NCBI RefSeq assembly: GCF_030645335.1
Contig: NZ_JAUSNH010000121.1
Span: forward strand, 1-53,489
Source of the DNA: Lacisediminimonas sp.
Lineage (GTDB): Bacteria > Pseudomonadota > Gammaproteobacteria > Burkholderiales > Burkholderiaceae_D
Length of the DNA stretch: 53,489 bases
Direction: 5' to 3'
Numbering within the stretch: the first letter of the stretch is position 1; each line of letters opens with the position of its first letter. Under the pieces are notes generated by a model that did no database searches, was not told the origin of the DNA, and saw nothing but the letters and a program-made list of their open reading frames with translations. Of this stretch, positions 9,001 to 18,748 are shown piece by piece. The position numbers and the translations under genes were made by a program.

Positions 9001-9831
9001 TCAGAATTCGACAGCCTGGCCGGGTTCGATCGCATACACCTTGGTGGGACTGCTGCCCAATGCCGAAATGTACTCGGCCGGTGTGCCCTTGAGCACCGGA
9101 ATCGTACCGTAGTGAATAGGGATTGCGTACTTCGGCTTGATCATGTCGCGTGTGGCCACGGCGGCGTCCTTGGGCGACATCACGAAATGCCCGCCAATCG
9201 GAATCAGCACCAGGTCCGGCTTGTAATAGGAGCCGATCAGGCTCATGTCGCCGAACAGGCCGGTATCGCCCATATGGTAAATCTTGAAGCCGTCTTCCAT
9301 TTCAATGATGAAGCCGGCCGGCTCGCCGCCCACATGCACCTCGTCCTTGCCGGTTGCGGCATTCTTGTGCGCCACTTCGGAGCTGTGTTCCGCACGGGTC
9401 TGGGTGATCTTGATCTTGTCGCCCAGCGGCATGACGGTTCCGCCCTTGCCAAAGCGCACCGCCTGCGTGGCCGGCACCAGGCCCAGCGCCGCAAAGGTTT
9501 GCATCAGCCCGGCCGGACCGTAGATCGGCGCATTGTTCAATTTTGCCAGCGCAGGCGCATCGGCCATATGGTCGAAGTGACCGTGGGTGACCAGGATCAG
9601 GTCCACTTTGCCCAGCGCGCCCAGGTTCTTGTAGGCCGCCGGTGTCTTCGGATTGCTGGTCAGCCAGGGGTCGATGACGATCACCTTGCCGCCCGGGGTC
9701 GTGATCTTGGTCGTTGCCTGGCCAAGCCACTGCACCTGGGTCTTGTTCTGGGCCGATGCCCATGTTGCCGCGCCCGCGAGGCTGGCGAACAGGACCGCCG
9801 CGACGGCACGCATGTAATGACGATGACGCAT
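9001..9831 (-). CDS. metallo-beta-lactamase-fold metal-dependent hydrolase (UPF0173-like) with signal peptide
   Basis: VTHGHFDHM motif, HMGDTGLF, N-terminal MRHRHYMRAVAAVLFASLAGAATWASAQ. Confidence 0.82.
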   Translation of the reverse strand: MRHRHYMRAVAAVLFASLAGAATWASAQNKTQVQWLGQATTKITTPGGKVIVIDPWLTSNPKTPAAYKNLGALGKVDLILVTHGHFDHMADAPALAKLNNAPIYGPAGLMQTFAALGLVPATQAVRFGKGGTVMPLGDKIKITQTRAEHSSEVAHKNAATGKDEVHVGGEPAGFIIEMEDGFKIYHMGDTGLFGDMSLIGSYYKPDLVLIPIGGHFVMSPKDAAVATRDMIKPKYAIPIHYGTIPVLKGTPAEYISALGSSPTKVYAIEPGQAVEF

Positions 9832-10120
9832 GACTGCTCCTTGTGTTTTTGTGTCGAAGATCATGGACTGGCGCCCCGGCCACGGGAAATCATGGCCAAA
9901 GAGCAATTTTTTCTGCTGGACTGAAAGCGTAAAAATTATAGGCCAGTTCCGCATTGTCTTCTTGCCAGCGCCCAAAAGCAGCCGCAATGGCTTATCGCCA
10001 ATAGGTGATTATGCGTATCTGGTTAACACGTGAATAACATGATAATGCAATGCAACATCGGTATAAAATCTTCCAAAACCCTCTGTTTTCAAGGGATTTC
10101 ACGATCAAATGCTCTTGGAT

Positions 10121-10137
10121 ATGGTGCAAAGCACCAT
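10121..10137. promoter_or_regulatory. perfect palindrome upstream of tctBA
   Basis: ATGGTGC-AAA-GCACCAT, 7-bp arms, 3-nt centre. Confidence 0.4.
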
Positions 10138-10229
10138 GAAAACAGCCATTGCGCTGAAATCGTTGTTCGTTAAAAATCACGCCTTGGCTAAAAGCAAGGC
10201 CTAAAAAATTTCAAAGGAGAGTGGCAGCA

Positions 10230-10691
10230 ATGCACATCAAGAATCAGAAGGACTTCTGGGCGGGAGTGATGTTCATCCTGTTCGGCGGTTTCTTCGCCGG
10301 TTTCGGCACGCAATACACCTTTGGCACGGCTGCCCGCATGGGGCCCGGCTATTTCCCGACCGTGCTGGGCGTCTTGCTGATCGTACTTGGCCTGGTGGTC
10401 GCCGTCACCGGCCTCTCCAAAAACAATACCGAAGAAAAAGTCGATCGTTTTGCATGGGATGTGCTGGGCCTGATCATCGGTTCGGTAGTCCTGTTCGGTG
10501 CGCTGCTCAATCCGCTCGGACTGATCGGCTCGCTGCTGGTGCTGATCCTGGTGTCGAGCTATGCCAGCCATGAGCACACGTGGAAGGCATCGCTGGGCAA
10601 TTCGGTCGTCCTGATCTCGCTTTGCATGTTTGTTTTCGTCTATGCGCTCAAGCTGCAATTCCAGCTCTGGCCTATATTTTTGAGGAGCTAA
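10230..10691 (+). CDS. tctB: tripartite tricarboxylate transporter small membrane subunit TctB
   Basis: Four hydrophobic segments, MGPGYFPTVLG motif, adjacent to tctA; AAAGGAG upstream. Confidence 0.85.
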   Translation: MHIKNQKDFWAGVMFILFGGFFAGFGTQYTFGTAARMGPGYFPTVLGVLLIVLGLVVAVTGLSKNNTEEKVDRFAWDVLGLIIGSVVLFGALLNPLGLIGSLLVLILVSSYASHEHTWKASLGNSVVLISLCMFVFVYALKLQFQLWPIFLRS

Positions 10692-10700
10692 GGAGCAACC

Positions 10701-12248
10701 ATGGAAACATTACTCGCAAACCTGGGAACCGGATTTGGTGCTGTGCTGGCGCTGTCGCCGTTCAGCATCATGGGCATCACGTTCCCGATGCCGATGAACC
10801 TGGTGTACTGCCTCATCGGCACCGTCATCGGCACCCTGATCGGCGTGCTGCCCGGCCTTGGCCCGATCGCCACCATCGCCATGCTGCTGCCGGCAACCTA
10901 CGCATTGCCGCCGCTTGGAGGCCTGATCATGCTGGCCGGTATTTATTACGGCGCGCAGTACGGCGGCTCCACCACGGCCATCCTGGTCAACCTGCCGGGT
11001 GAGACCTCGTCGGTCGTGACCTGTATCGATGGCTACCAGATGGCGCGCCGTGGCCGCGCTGGCGTGGCGCTGTCGACAGCGGCAATGGGCTCGTTCTTTG
11101 CCGGCTGCGTCGGCACGCTGCTGTTGGCTGCATTTGCTGCGCCGCTGGCGGAAGTCGCCTTCAAATTCGGTCCTGCCGAATACTTTTCGCTGATGGTGCT
11201 GGGCCTGATCGGCGCCGTGGTGCTGGCGTCGGGCTCGCTGGTCAAGGCCATTTGCATGATCGTGCTGGGCCTGCTTGGCGGCCTGGTCGGTACCGACGTC
11301 AACACCGGCGTGTCGCGCTATGCGTTCAACATTCCGGAACTGACCGATGGCATCGGCTTTGTCGCCGTCGCCATGGGCGTGTTCGGTTTCGCCGAAGTAA
11401 TCACCAACCTTGAACAGAAAGACAAACGGGAAGTGTTCACCAACAAGGTGACCAACATGTTCCCGACCAAGGAAGACTTCAAGCGGATGATCCCGGCTGT
11501 GCTGCGCGGTACCACGCTCGGGTCGGCGCTGGGAATCCTGCCTGGCGGCGGTGCTGCGCTGGCTGCTTTCGGCGCCTATTCCCTGGAGAAGAAAGTCTCC
11601 AAGCATCCGGAAGAATTCGGCAAGGGCGCAATCGAAGGCGTGGCCGGCCCGGAGTCGGCCAACAATGCTGCGGCCCAGACCTCGTTCATCCCGCTGCTGA
11701 CATTGGGCATTCCGCCCAACGCCGTGATGGCATTGATGGTCGGCGCGATGACCATCCATAACATCCAGCCGGGTCCGCAAGTCATGACCAGCAACCCGAC
11801 CCTGTTCTGGGGCCTGATCGTGTCGATGTGGCTGGGCAACCTGATGCTGATCATCCTGAACCTGCCGCTGATCGGCATGTGGGTCAAGCTTCTGACCGTG
11901 CCTTACCGCTTCCTGTATCCATCGATCCTGACGTTCTGCTGTATCGGCGTCTATACCGTCAACAACAGCACTTTCGACGTCTTCATGACGGCCGGGTTTG
12001 GCGTGATGGGATACATTTTCCTGAAGCTGGGTTGCGAAGGCGCGCCGCTGTTGCTCGGTTTCGTGCTGGGACCAATGATGGAAGAAAACTTCCGTCGTTC
12101 GCTGCTGCTGTCGCGTGGTGACTTCACGGTGTTCTTCACCCGTCCGCTGTCGCTCGGATTGCTTTTGGCAGCAGCATTGCTGATCGTGATCGTGGCATTG
12201 CCGGCGATCAAGTCCAAACGCGAAGAAGCGTTCCAGGAAGAGACGTGA
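10701..12248 (+). CDS. tctA: tripartite tricarboxylate transporter large permease TctA
   Basis: GVLPGLGPIATIAMLLPATY, GPESANNAAAQTSFIPLLTLGIPPN. Confidence 0.93.
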   Translation: METLLANLGTGFGAVLALSPFSIMGITFPMPMNLVYCLIGTVIGTLIGVLPGLGPIATIAMLLPATYALPPLGGLIMLAGIYYGAQYGGSTTAILVNLPGETSSVVTCIDGYQMARRGRAGVALSTAAMGSFFAGCVGTLLLAAFAAPLAEVAFKFGPAEYFSLMVLGLIGAVVLASGSLVKAICMIVLGLLGGLVGTDVNTGVSRYAFNIPELTDGIGFVAVAMGVFGFAEVITNLEQKDKREVFTNKVTNMFPTKEDFKRMIPAVLRGTTLGSALGILPGGGAALAAFGAYSLEKKVSKHPEEFGKGAIEGVAGPESANNAAAQTSFIPLLTLGIPPNAVMALMVGAMTIHNIQPGPQVMTSNPTLFWGLIVSMWLGNLMLIILNLPLIGMWVKLLTVPYRFLYPSILTFCCIGVYTVNNSTFDVFMTAGFGVMGYIFLKLGCEGAPLLLGFVLGPMMEENFRRSLLLSRGDFTVFFTRPLSLGLLLAAALLIVIVALPAIKSKREEAFQEET

Positions 12249-12270
12249 CCTGCTGACTCAGGCAGTCCGG

Positions 12271-12302
12271 ATGGGCGGGTGATGAACCCGCCCATTTTTT
12301 TT
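12271..12302 (+). terminator. Rho-independent terminator after tctA
   Basis: ATGGGCGGGT-GATGA-ACCCGCCCAT (10-bp perfect stem) followed by a T run. Confidence 0.92.
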
Positions 12303-12355
12303 GCTTCAGGCCGCCATCGCCAGCTTGCCGCACGCGGCATGGCGCCGCAGGGCCG

Positions 12356-13930
12356 TCAAACGTTGTCGCTGAACCGGTCGCGCAATTCGCGCTTGAGCAC
12401 CTTGCCGATCGGACTGCGTGGCAGCGTGTCAAGCAGCCGGACTGCGGCGATCCGCTGCATTTTCCCCAGCCGCTCGTTGCACCATGCCAGCAACGCAGCT
12501 TCGTTGGCCGTGTGCCCGCTGCGCGCCACCACGAACGCAACCGGCGTCTCCCCCCACTTCTCGGACGGCACGCCGACGACGGCGGCATCGGCCACCGCCG
12601 GATGCGCCAGCAGCACCGCTTCGAGGTCGGTCGGATAGATATTGAAGCCGCCGGAAATGATCATGTCCTTCTTGCGGTCCAAAAGGACCAGGAAGCCGTC
12701 TGCATCGAAATGCCCGAGGTCGCCGGTGCGGATGAACCGCTTGCCGGACGGGTCGAACCATTCCGCTTCCGCGGTCTTGTCCGCTTGCTTGAAATAGCCG
12801 GTCATCATCGAGCCTGAGTGGCCGACGATTTCGCCGGTCTCACCCGCTTCGACCTGCTTGCCCTGCTCATCGATGAGCCGGATGTCGTGGCCCGGCGCCG
12901 GCAGGCCCACCGTGTGTAATTTGTCCGGATACAAATGGGCCGCCAGCGTGCAGGTGCCGCCGCCTTCGGTCATGCCGTAGTACTCGACCAGCCCGCCCGG
13001 CCAGCGCCGCAGCACATCGGCCTTGAGCGCCGGCGCAAACGGCGCACTGGTGCTGAACTTCATGCGGAATGCGGACAGGTCGTAGCGGTCGAAATCGGGA
13101 TGCGCCATCAGTCGCTGGTATTGCACCGGCACCAGCATCGCGTGCGTGGCGCGCACCTTTTGCGCCATTTCCAGGAAGCCGGTGGCGTCGAACTTCGGCA
13201 TGATCGCCGCAGCGCCGCCGAGTCCGATCGCAGGGAACAGGCTGACCAGCGTCGTGTTGGAATACATCGGTGTCGAAAGCAGCACCACCGCGTCCGGCCC
13301 ATAGCCGGTCAGGCGGCCGCGATTGATGTGCATCCAACGCATCGAATGCGGCTGCATGATGCCCTTTGGCGTGCCCGTCGTGCCCGACGAGTAAATGATG
13401 TTGAAGGCCCACGACGGCTCGATCTTTACCGGCCGCGCCGCGTTGGCGTCGCCCAGCCAGTCCAGCCAGCGCACGCTGCCGGGCGCCGCAGCGCTGCCCG
13501 TGCTATCGCCGCCGCTGTCGAGCATGACCCGACGCAGCGCCGGCAGGCTGGTCGCCCGGTCAAGCAGGCCGGCGCTGGCTGCATCGAGCAGCAGATGGGT
13601 GGCTTCGCAATCGCGCAGCATGGCGGCCAATGCATCCGGGGTCGACGAAGGCGCCAGCGGTGCGACCACAGCGCCCGCGCGCAGCGCGCCCAGGAAGGCC
13701 ACGGCGTAGTCGATCGAGCCTGCGGCGCAAATGGCAACGCATTGTTGGGGCTCAAGGCCGTCGCGCTGCAGGCTGGCGGCGACCCGGTTTGCCAGGTGAT
13801 CGAGTTCGCCGTAGTCGATGCTGCGCGCCGCCTCGATTAAGGCCATGTGGCGCGGATTGGCGGCAGCATGCTGCGCCAGCAGGTCGGAAATGGAAATGAA
13901 TGCAGGATCCGGCGACGCAATGGTGGTCAT
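12356..13930 (-). CDS. AMP-binding acyl-CoA synthetase/ligase
   Basis: YSSGTTGTPKGIM, EYYGMTEGGG, RTGDLGHFDADGFLVLLDRKKDMI, PRSPIGKVLKRELR. Confidence 0.88.
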   Translation of the reverse strand: MTTIASPDPAFISISDLLAQHAAANPRHMALIEAARSIDYGELDHLANRVAASLQRDGLEPQQCVAICAAGSIDYAVAFLGALRAGAVVAPLAPSSTPDALAAMLRDCEATHLLLDAASAGLLDRATSLPALRRVMLDSGGDSTGSAAAPGSVRWLDWLGDANAARPVKIEPSWAFNIIYSSGTTGTPKGIMQPHSMRWMHINRGRLTGYGPDAVVLLSTPMYSNTTLVSLFPAIGLGGAAAIMPKFDATGFLEMAQKVRATHAMLVPVQYQRLMAHPDFDRYDLSAFRMKFSTSAPFAPALKADVLRRWPGGLVEYYGMTEGGGTCTLAAHLYPDKLHTVGLPAPGHDIRLIDEQGKQVEAGETGEIVGHSGSMMTGYFKQADKTAEAEWFDPSGKRFIRTGDLGHFDADGFLVLLDRKKDMIISGGFNIYPTDLEAVLLAHPAVADAAVVGVPSEKWGETPVAFVVARSGHTANEAALLAWCNERLGKMQRIAAVRLLDTLPRSPIGKVLKRELRDRFSDNV

Positions 13931-14133
13931 GGCATGGACTGAAATGGCGCCTGCGGGCAGGCGGGACTGGCGGTCGGGGAGGCGGCCCGGGCGGCAAGGT
14001 GACTCATGTCGGCCGGGGTGCAAAAATATCTATTCTAAACAACTGTCCGGCCAGCCAGCGCCCGATTTGTGGTTCGATGCAGACGGGCTGGCCGGCCGAT
14101 CGACTTTGCTGCGAAGCGGGCGGGCCGGGCCGG

Positions 14134-14139
14134 TATAAT
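14134..14139 (+). promoter_or_regulatory. candidate -10 box for argS
   Basis: TATAAT about 50 bp upstream of the argS start; -35 not convincing. Confidence 0.4.
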
Positions 14140-14189
14140 CGTGCGCATCCCGCAACTCATTGCGCAGCGCCACGCGCCGCCGCCATTCC

Positions 14190-15920
14190 ATGCTCGCCCT
14201 ACAGAAACAACAGATAGTCGATCTTTTCCTGTCCGCGCTCGCGCCGATAGTGGACGGATCGGGGCTGTCGCCCGTCGTCACGCTCGAGCGCCCGCGCGAT
14301 CCTGCGCATGGCGACATGGCGTGCAACATCGCCATGCAACTGGCCAAGCCGCTCAAGCGCAATCCGCGCGAACTGGCGCAAATGCTGGTGGCGGCGGTGC
14401 TGGCCGACCCCCGCCGCATCGGACTGGTCGAGTCGGCCGACATTGCCGGCCCCGGCTTCATCAACCTGCGGGTGGCGGCGGCAGCGCGGCAATCGGTGGT
14501 GCATGCAGTGCGCGAGCAGCTTGGCCGCTTTGGCATCAGCGATGCCGGCAAGGGCCAAAAAGTGGTGGTTGAATTCGTTTCCGCCAACCCGACCGGGCCC
14601 CTGCATGTGGGGCACGGCCGCCAGGGCGCGCTGGGCGACGCGCTGTCGGCGCTGCTGGAATCGCAGGGATACGATGTCACCCGCGAGTTCTACTACAACG
14701 ACGCCGGTGCGCAGATCGGCAACCTGGCCTATTCGGTACAGGCGCGCGTGCGCGGCCTGAAGCCCGGCGATCCGCACTGGCCCGAGTCCGCCTACAACGG
14801 CGATTACATCGCCGATATCGCGGCCGACTTCCTGGCCAGGAAGACCGTATCAGCCAGCGATGGCGAACCGGTAACGGCCAGCGGCGACCAGAACGACCTG
14901 GAATCGATCCGCCTGTTTGCCGTGGCTTACCTGCGCCGTGAACAGGATCTCGACCTGCTCGCTTTCGGTGTGCGCTTTGACAACTACTTCCTCGAATCCT
15001 CGCTGTACCACGACGGCCGGGTTGAACAGGCAGTTGCCGCGCTGACCCGGGCCGGCAAGACTTACGAGCTCGACGGCGCACTGTGGCTGCGCACCACCGA
15101 GTATGGCGACGACAAGGATCGCGTCATGAAGAAATCCGACGGCTCCTACACCTATTTCGTGCCGGATGTCGCCTATCACATCACAAAATGGCAGCGCGGC
15201 TTTGCCAAGGCGATCAACGTGCAGGGCAGTGACCACCACGGCACCATTGCCCGGGTGCGCGCCGGCCTGCAGGCCGCTGGCGTTGGCATACCGCCGGCTT
15301 ATCCCGACTATGTGCTGCACAAGATGGTGACCGTGATGCGCAATGGCGAAGAGGTCAAGATCTCCAAGCGCGCCGGCTCCTACGTCACGCTGCGCGACCT
15401 GGTCGAGTGGTCCACTGGTCCGCTTGAAGAGGACCAGCAGCGCGACCTGACCCGCGGCCGCGACGCCGTGCGTTTTTTCCTGATTTCGCGCAAGGCCGAC
15501 ACCGAGTTCGTGTTCGACGTCGACCTGGCGCTGGCGCAGTCCGACGAGAACCCGGTGTACTACGTGCAGTACGCCCATGCCCGGATCTGTTCGGTGCTGG
15601 CCCAATGGGGCGGCGACGAGAGCGAACTGGCTGGCGTTGACCTGTCCCCGCTGGTATCGGCGCGGGAGTCGGTGCTGCTGGGCAAGTTGTCGGCCTATCC
15701 CGAAGTGCTGGAGCGGGCGCTGGAAGAGCTGGGTCCGCACCAGCTGGCCTTCTATCTGCGGGAACTGGCCGGCGAACTGCACAGCTACTACAATGCGGAA
15801 CGTGTGCTGGTCGACGACAATGCCGCCAAACTGGCCCGGCTGGCGCTGCTCACTGCAGTGCGACAGGTCATCCGCAACGGCCTGGGCCTGTTGGGCGTAT
15901 CGACACCGGCACGCATGTAA
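14190..15920 (+). CDS. argS: arginyl-tRNA synthetase
   Basis: [44 protein letters not shown]-terminal [25 protein letters not shown]. Confidence 0.95.
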   Translation: MLALQKQQIVDLFLSALAPIVDGSGLSPVVTLERPRDPAHGDMACNIAMQLAKPLKRNPRELAQMLVAAVLADPRRIGLVESADIAGPGFINLRVAAAARQSVVHAVREQLGRFGISDAGKGQKVVVEFVSANPTGPLHVGHGRQGALGDALSALLESQGYDVTREFYYNDAGAQIGNLAYSVQARVRGLKPGDPHWPESAYNGDYIADIAADFLARKTVSASDGEPVTASGDQNDLESIRLFAVAYLRREQDLDLLAFGVRFDNYFLESSLYHDGRVEQAVAALTRAGKTYELDGALWLRTTEYGDDKDRVMKKSDGSYTYFVPDVAYHITKWQRGFAKAINVQGSDHHGTIARVRAGLQAAGVGIPPAYPDYVLHKMVTVMRNGEEVKISKRAGSYVTLRDLVEWSTGPLEEDQQRDLTRGRDAVRFFLISRKADTEFVFDVDLALAQSDENPVYYVQYAHARICSVLAQWGGDESELAGVDLSPLVSARESVLLGKLSAYPEVLERALEELGPHQLAFYLRELAGELHSYYNAERVLVDDNAAKLARLALLTAVRQVIRNGLGLLGVSTPARM

Positions 15921-15961
15921 GACGCGCAAAGACACATAAAACACACAAGAGCGGAACCAGC

Positions 15962-16675
15962 ATGCAGAAAGCAAAAAACAGGCAGGCGGGCGGGACCCTG
16001 CTTGGCCTGATCCTGGGCCTGGTCATCGGCCTTTCCATCGCGGTGGTGGTTGCCATCACGATCAAGAATACGCCGCTGCCTTTTACCAACAAAGTCGGGC
16101 GGCCGGACAAGGCGCCGGATGCGGCCTCGGCCACGCCGCCGGTCGATCCCAACCGCGCGCTGCGCGGCAAGGAGGCGGCGCGCGCTGGCGACGCCGCGCC
16201 AGCCAAGCCGGCCGACGAAGCCAAGCCGGCAGATACCGCGCGTGAAGCGGCACAAGCCGCCCGGGAGGCGTCCAGGGAAGCCTCCCGCGAGGCCGTCAAG
16301 GAAGCTGCCAGGGAAACCGCCAGGGACGCCGCTGTAAAGGCGGAGAGCCGCGCCGACAGCAAGGCGCCGGTAGTGGATAAATCGGCGGCCGCCGACAGCC
16401 GCATTGCCAAGGCCGAGCCCTCGTCAGCAGCCGATGAGAAATTCACCTACTATTTGCAGGCAGGCGCATTCCTCGAGAAGGCAGACGCCGAGAACACCAG
16501 GGCCAAGCTGGCGCTGATGGGCATCAGCGCCAATATCGCCGAGCGCAAGAATGACAATGTCACCTTGCATCGTGTGCGCATCGGCCCGTTCGCGCAGCTC
16601 GAGGCAATGAACCGCGTGCGTGGCAAACTGACCGACAATGGCGTGGATGTTGCCGTGGTGCGGGTACCGAAATAA
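15962..16675 (+). CDS. SPOR-domain protein with one TM helix
   Basis: TM helix near N-terminus, Ala/Glu/Arg-rich linker, C-terminal YYLQAGAFLEKADAENTRAKLALMG...VRIGPF. Confidence 0.85.
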   Translation: MQKAKNRQAGGTLLGLILGLVIGLSIAVVVAITIKNTPLPFTNKVGRPDKAPDAASATPPVDPNRALRGKEAARAGDAAPAKPADEAKPADTAREAAQAAREASREASREAVKEAARETARDAAVKAESRADSKAPVVDKSAAADSRIAKAEPSSAADEKFTYYLQAGAFLEKADAENTRAKLALMGISANIAERKNDNVTLHRVRIGPFAQLEAMNRVRGKLTDNGVDVAVVRVPK

Positions 16676-16707
16676 CCGACAGCGAACAAACAAAGGAAGA
16701 TTCCCTC

Positions 16708-17385
16708 ATGCGTACGATCAAGCACTTCCTCGCAGCATGCAGCCTGGGCCTTGTGGCGCTGTCAGCCAGCGCCACGCCGGCCAATCCGCAAAATGGCGTG
16801 GATTACCGCACGCTGGACAAGGCCCAACCGACCGAAGCCGGCAAGAAGGTCGAAGTGACCGAGTTCTTCTGGTACGCCTGCCCGCATTGCTACGCGCTGG
16901 AGCCGGCCCTGGTGGATTGGGTCAAGAAGCAGGGCGACCGCATCCTCTTCAAGCGCGTGCCGGTGGCATTCCGCGAATCCTTCATCCCGCAGCAAAAGCT
17001 GTATTACGCGCTGGAAGCGATGGGTGAAGTCGGGCGGCTGCACAGCAAGGTATTTTCGGCCATCCATGCCGATCGCCAAGCCATCAACACCGACGCCACG
17101 ATCACGGATTTCGTCGTCAAGAACGGGCTCGACAAGAAGAAATTCCTGGACGTCTACAACTCGTTCGGCGTGCAGACCAAGGCCCGGCGCGCTGCCCAGT
17201 TGCAGGGCGATTACAAGGTCGACGGCGTACCGATGGTGGCCATTGGCGGCAAGTACCTGACCTCGCCATCGATCGTCGGCGCAGCGATGGGCAACCAGCC
17301 CGAGCCGGTGTTGCACGCGGCGGCCTTGCAGGTGATGACGCACCTGGTGGCAAAGGTGGAGAAGGAAGCAGGCGCGCAGAAATAG
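16708..17385 (+). CDS. dsbA: thiol:disulfide interchange protein DsbA/DsbL
   Basis: Signal peptide, FFWYACPHCYALEP (CPHC active site), VDGVPMVAIGGKY. Confidence 0.9.
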   Translation: MRTIKHFLAACSLGLVALSASATPANPQNGVDYRTLDKAQPTEAGKKVEVTEFFWYACPHCYALEPALVDWVKKQGDRILFKRVPVAFRESFIPQQKLYYALEAMGEVGRLHSKVFSAIHADRQAINTDATITDFVVKNGLDKKKFLDVYNSFGVQTKARRAAQLQGDYKVDGVPMVAIGGKYLTSPSIVGAAMGNQPEPVLHAAALQVMTHLVAKVEKEAGAQK

Positions 17386-17401
17386 ACGACGCACAATGCG
17401 T

Positions 17402-17423
17402 GCCCGGGTGACATCGCCCGGGC
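17402..17423. other. GC-rich hairpin after dsbA
   Basis: GCCCGGG-TGACATCG-CCCGGGC, no T tract. Confidence 0.4.
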
Positions 17424-17511
17424 TGCGCTTTGCGATTGCCCGGTCGTCCTGGATTTTTCGTGACTGCCGGCGTCCTGCCGGCAGCCTCGGCAATCGCAAC
17501 ATCAGGCGCTA

Positions 17512-18582
17512 TCAGGACCTTGCGCTGAACCTGAATACGCCGTGCTCGTCCTGTGTGCGCACCAGGCTGCCAGCCAGCCACAGTTGGTGCAGGTGCGCCA
17601 GCGCCTCTCCCAGTGCGAACGAAATCTGGTGCGCATCGAGCTTGCGCCGGAACATGACCGGCACGATATCGAAGCCCGACATCGGCGCCTCGCGGCATGC
17701 CACCAAAACTTCTTCCAGCCGTTCGGCATGATGCTCGCGCAATTGCCGTATCCGGATATGCATGCCACGAAACGGTTTGCCGTGTGATGGCAACACCAGT
17801 GTGTCACCCGGCAGCGACGAAAACTTGCCCAGCGAGTCCAGGTAAAGCTGGACCGGATTGCCATCCGGCTCGAAACATTGCACCGAGACATTGGTCGAAA
17901 TGCGCGGCAGCACCATGTCGCCGGCGATCAGCAGATTGCGTTCTTCGTTATACAGCGCAGCGTGTTCCGGCGAATGGCCAAAACCTGTAATGATGCGCCA
18001 GGCGGCATTGCCGATGCGGATTGACTGTCCGTCAATCATGCGCCGGTAGCTCGTCGGTACCGATGGCACCAGCGACGCATAGTGGTTCCTGCGCTGCCGG
18101 ACTTCTTCAGTGACTTCGCCTGCCAGTCCATTGCGACGGAAATGCTCCACCATCGAGGCGCTGTCGAATCCCGGCAAGCCGGCCGACATCATGCGGGCGA
18201 CCGCGTATTCGCCGGCAGTGGTCCATAGCTGTACTCCCCAGCGCTGGCAAAGCCAGCTTGCCAGCCCCATGTGGTCCGGGTGGTAGTGGGTGGCGATGAC
18301 ACGCAGCACTGGCCGGCCTTGCAAGGCCGTGGCGAACACGCTTTCCCAGGCCGTGCGGGTCGGATCGGTGGCAATGCCGCAGTCGATCACGGTCCAGCCG
18401 CGCACCATGCCCTGCCCGTTGTCCTGCTCGTCTTCCAGCAACCACAGGTTGATGTGGTTCAGCGCAAAGGGCAGCGCCATGCGCAGCCAGAGCACGCCAG
18501 GGGCTACCTGGTGCACGCCGCCGGTTTCCGGCAAGGTGTCGCCCAGGGGGTAATCCAGTTCCAGCTCAAGATGATTCATCAC
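17512..18582 (-). CDS. MBL-fold metallo-hydrolase
   Basis: ATHYHPDHMGLASWL; GFGHSPEHAALY; C-terminal wHTH-like region. Confidence 0.85.
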   Translation of the reverse strand: MMNHLELELDYPLGDTLPETGGVHQVAPGVLWLRMALPFALNHINLWLLEDEQDNGQGMVRGWTVIDCGIATDPTRTAWESVFATALQGRPVLRVIATHYHPDHMGLASWLCQRWGVQLWTTAGEYAVARMMSAGLPGFDSASMVEHFRRNGLAGEVTEEVRQRRNHYASLVPSVPTSYRRMIDGQSIRIGNAAWRIITGFGHSPEHAALYNEERNLLIAGDMVLPRISTNVSVQCFEPDGNPVQLYLDSLGKFSSLPGDTLVLPSHGKPFRGMHIRIRQLREHHAERLEEVLVACREAPMSGFDIVPVMFRRKLDAHQISFALGEALAHLHQLWLAGSLVRTQDEHGVFRFSARS

Positions 18583-18748
18583 TCTTTCTCAAAACAAAGC
18601 GTGGCCGGCATCTGCTGTCCATTTGCCGGCCACGCGCTACAATGCATCGATGGTTTTCCAGTCGTCGACCGCAATTCTAGTTCACTAATCGTCTGGCGCG
18701 CTGCCAGTGCCTTGTCGGCGCTTCCTGCCCGCTGCATTCGAGGTCCCC

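Noticed and set aside
10121-10137. NtrC-binding site
   Set aside because: The half-sites are in the opposite order (GGTGC...GCACC rather than GCACC...GGTGC) and no sigma-54 -24/-12 pair was found.
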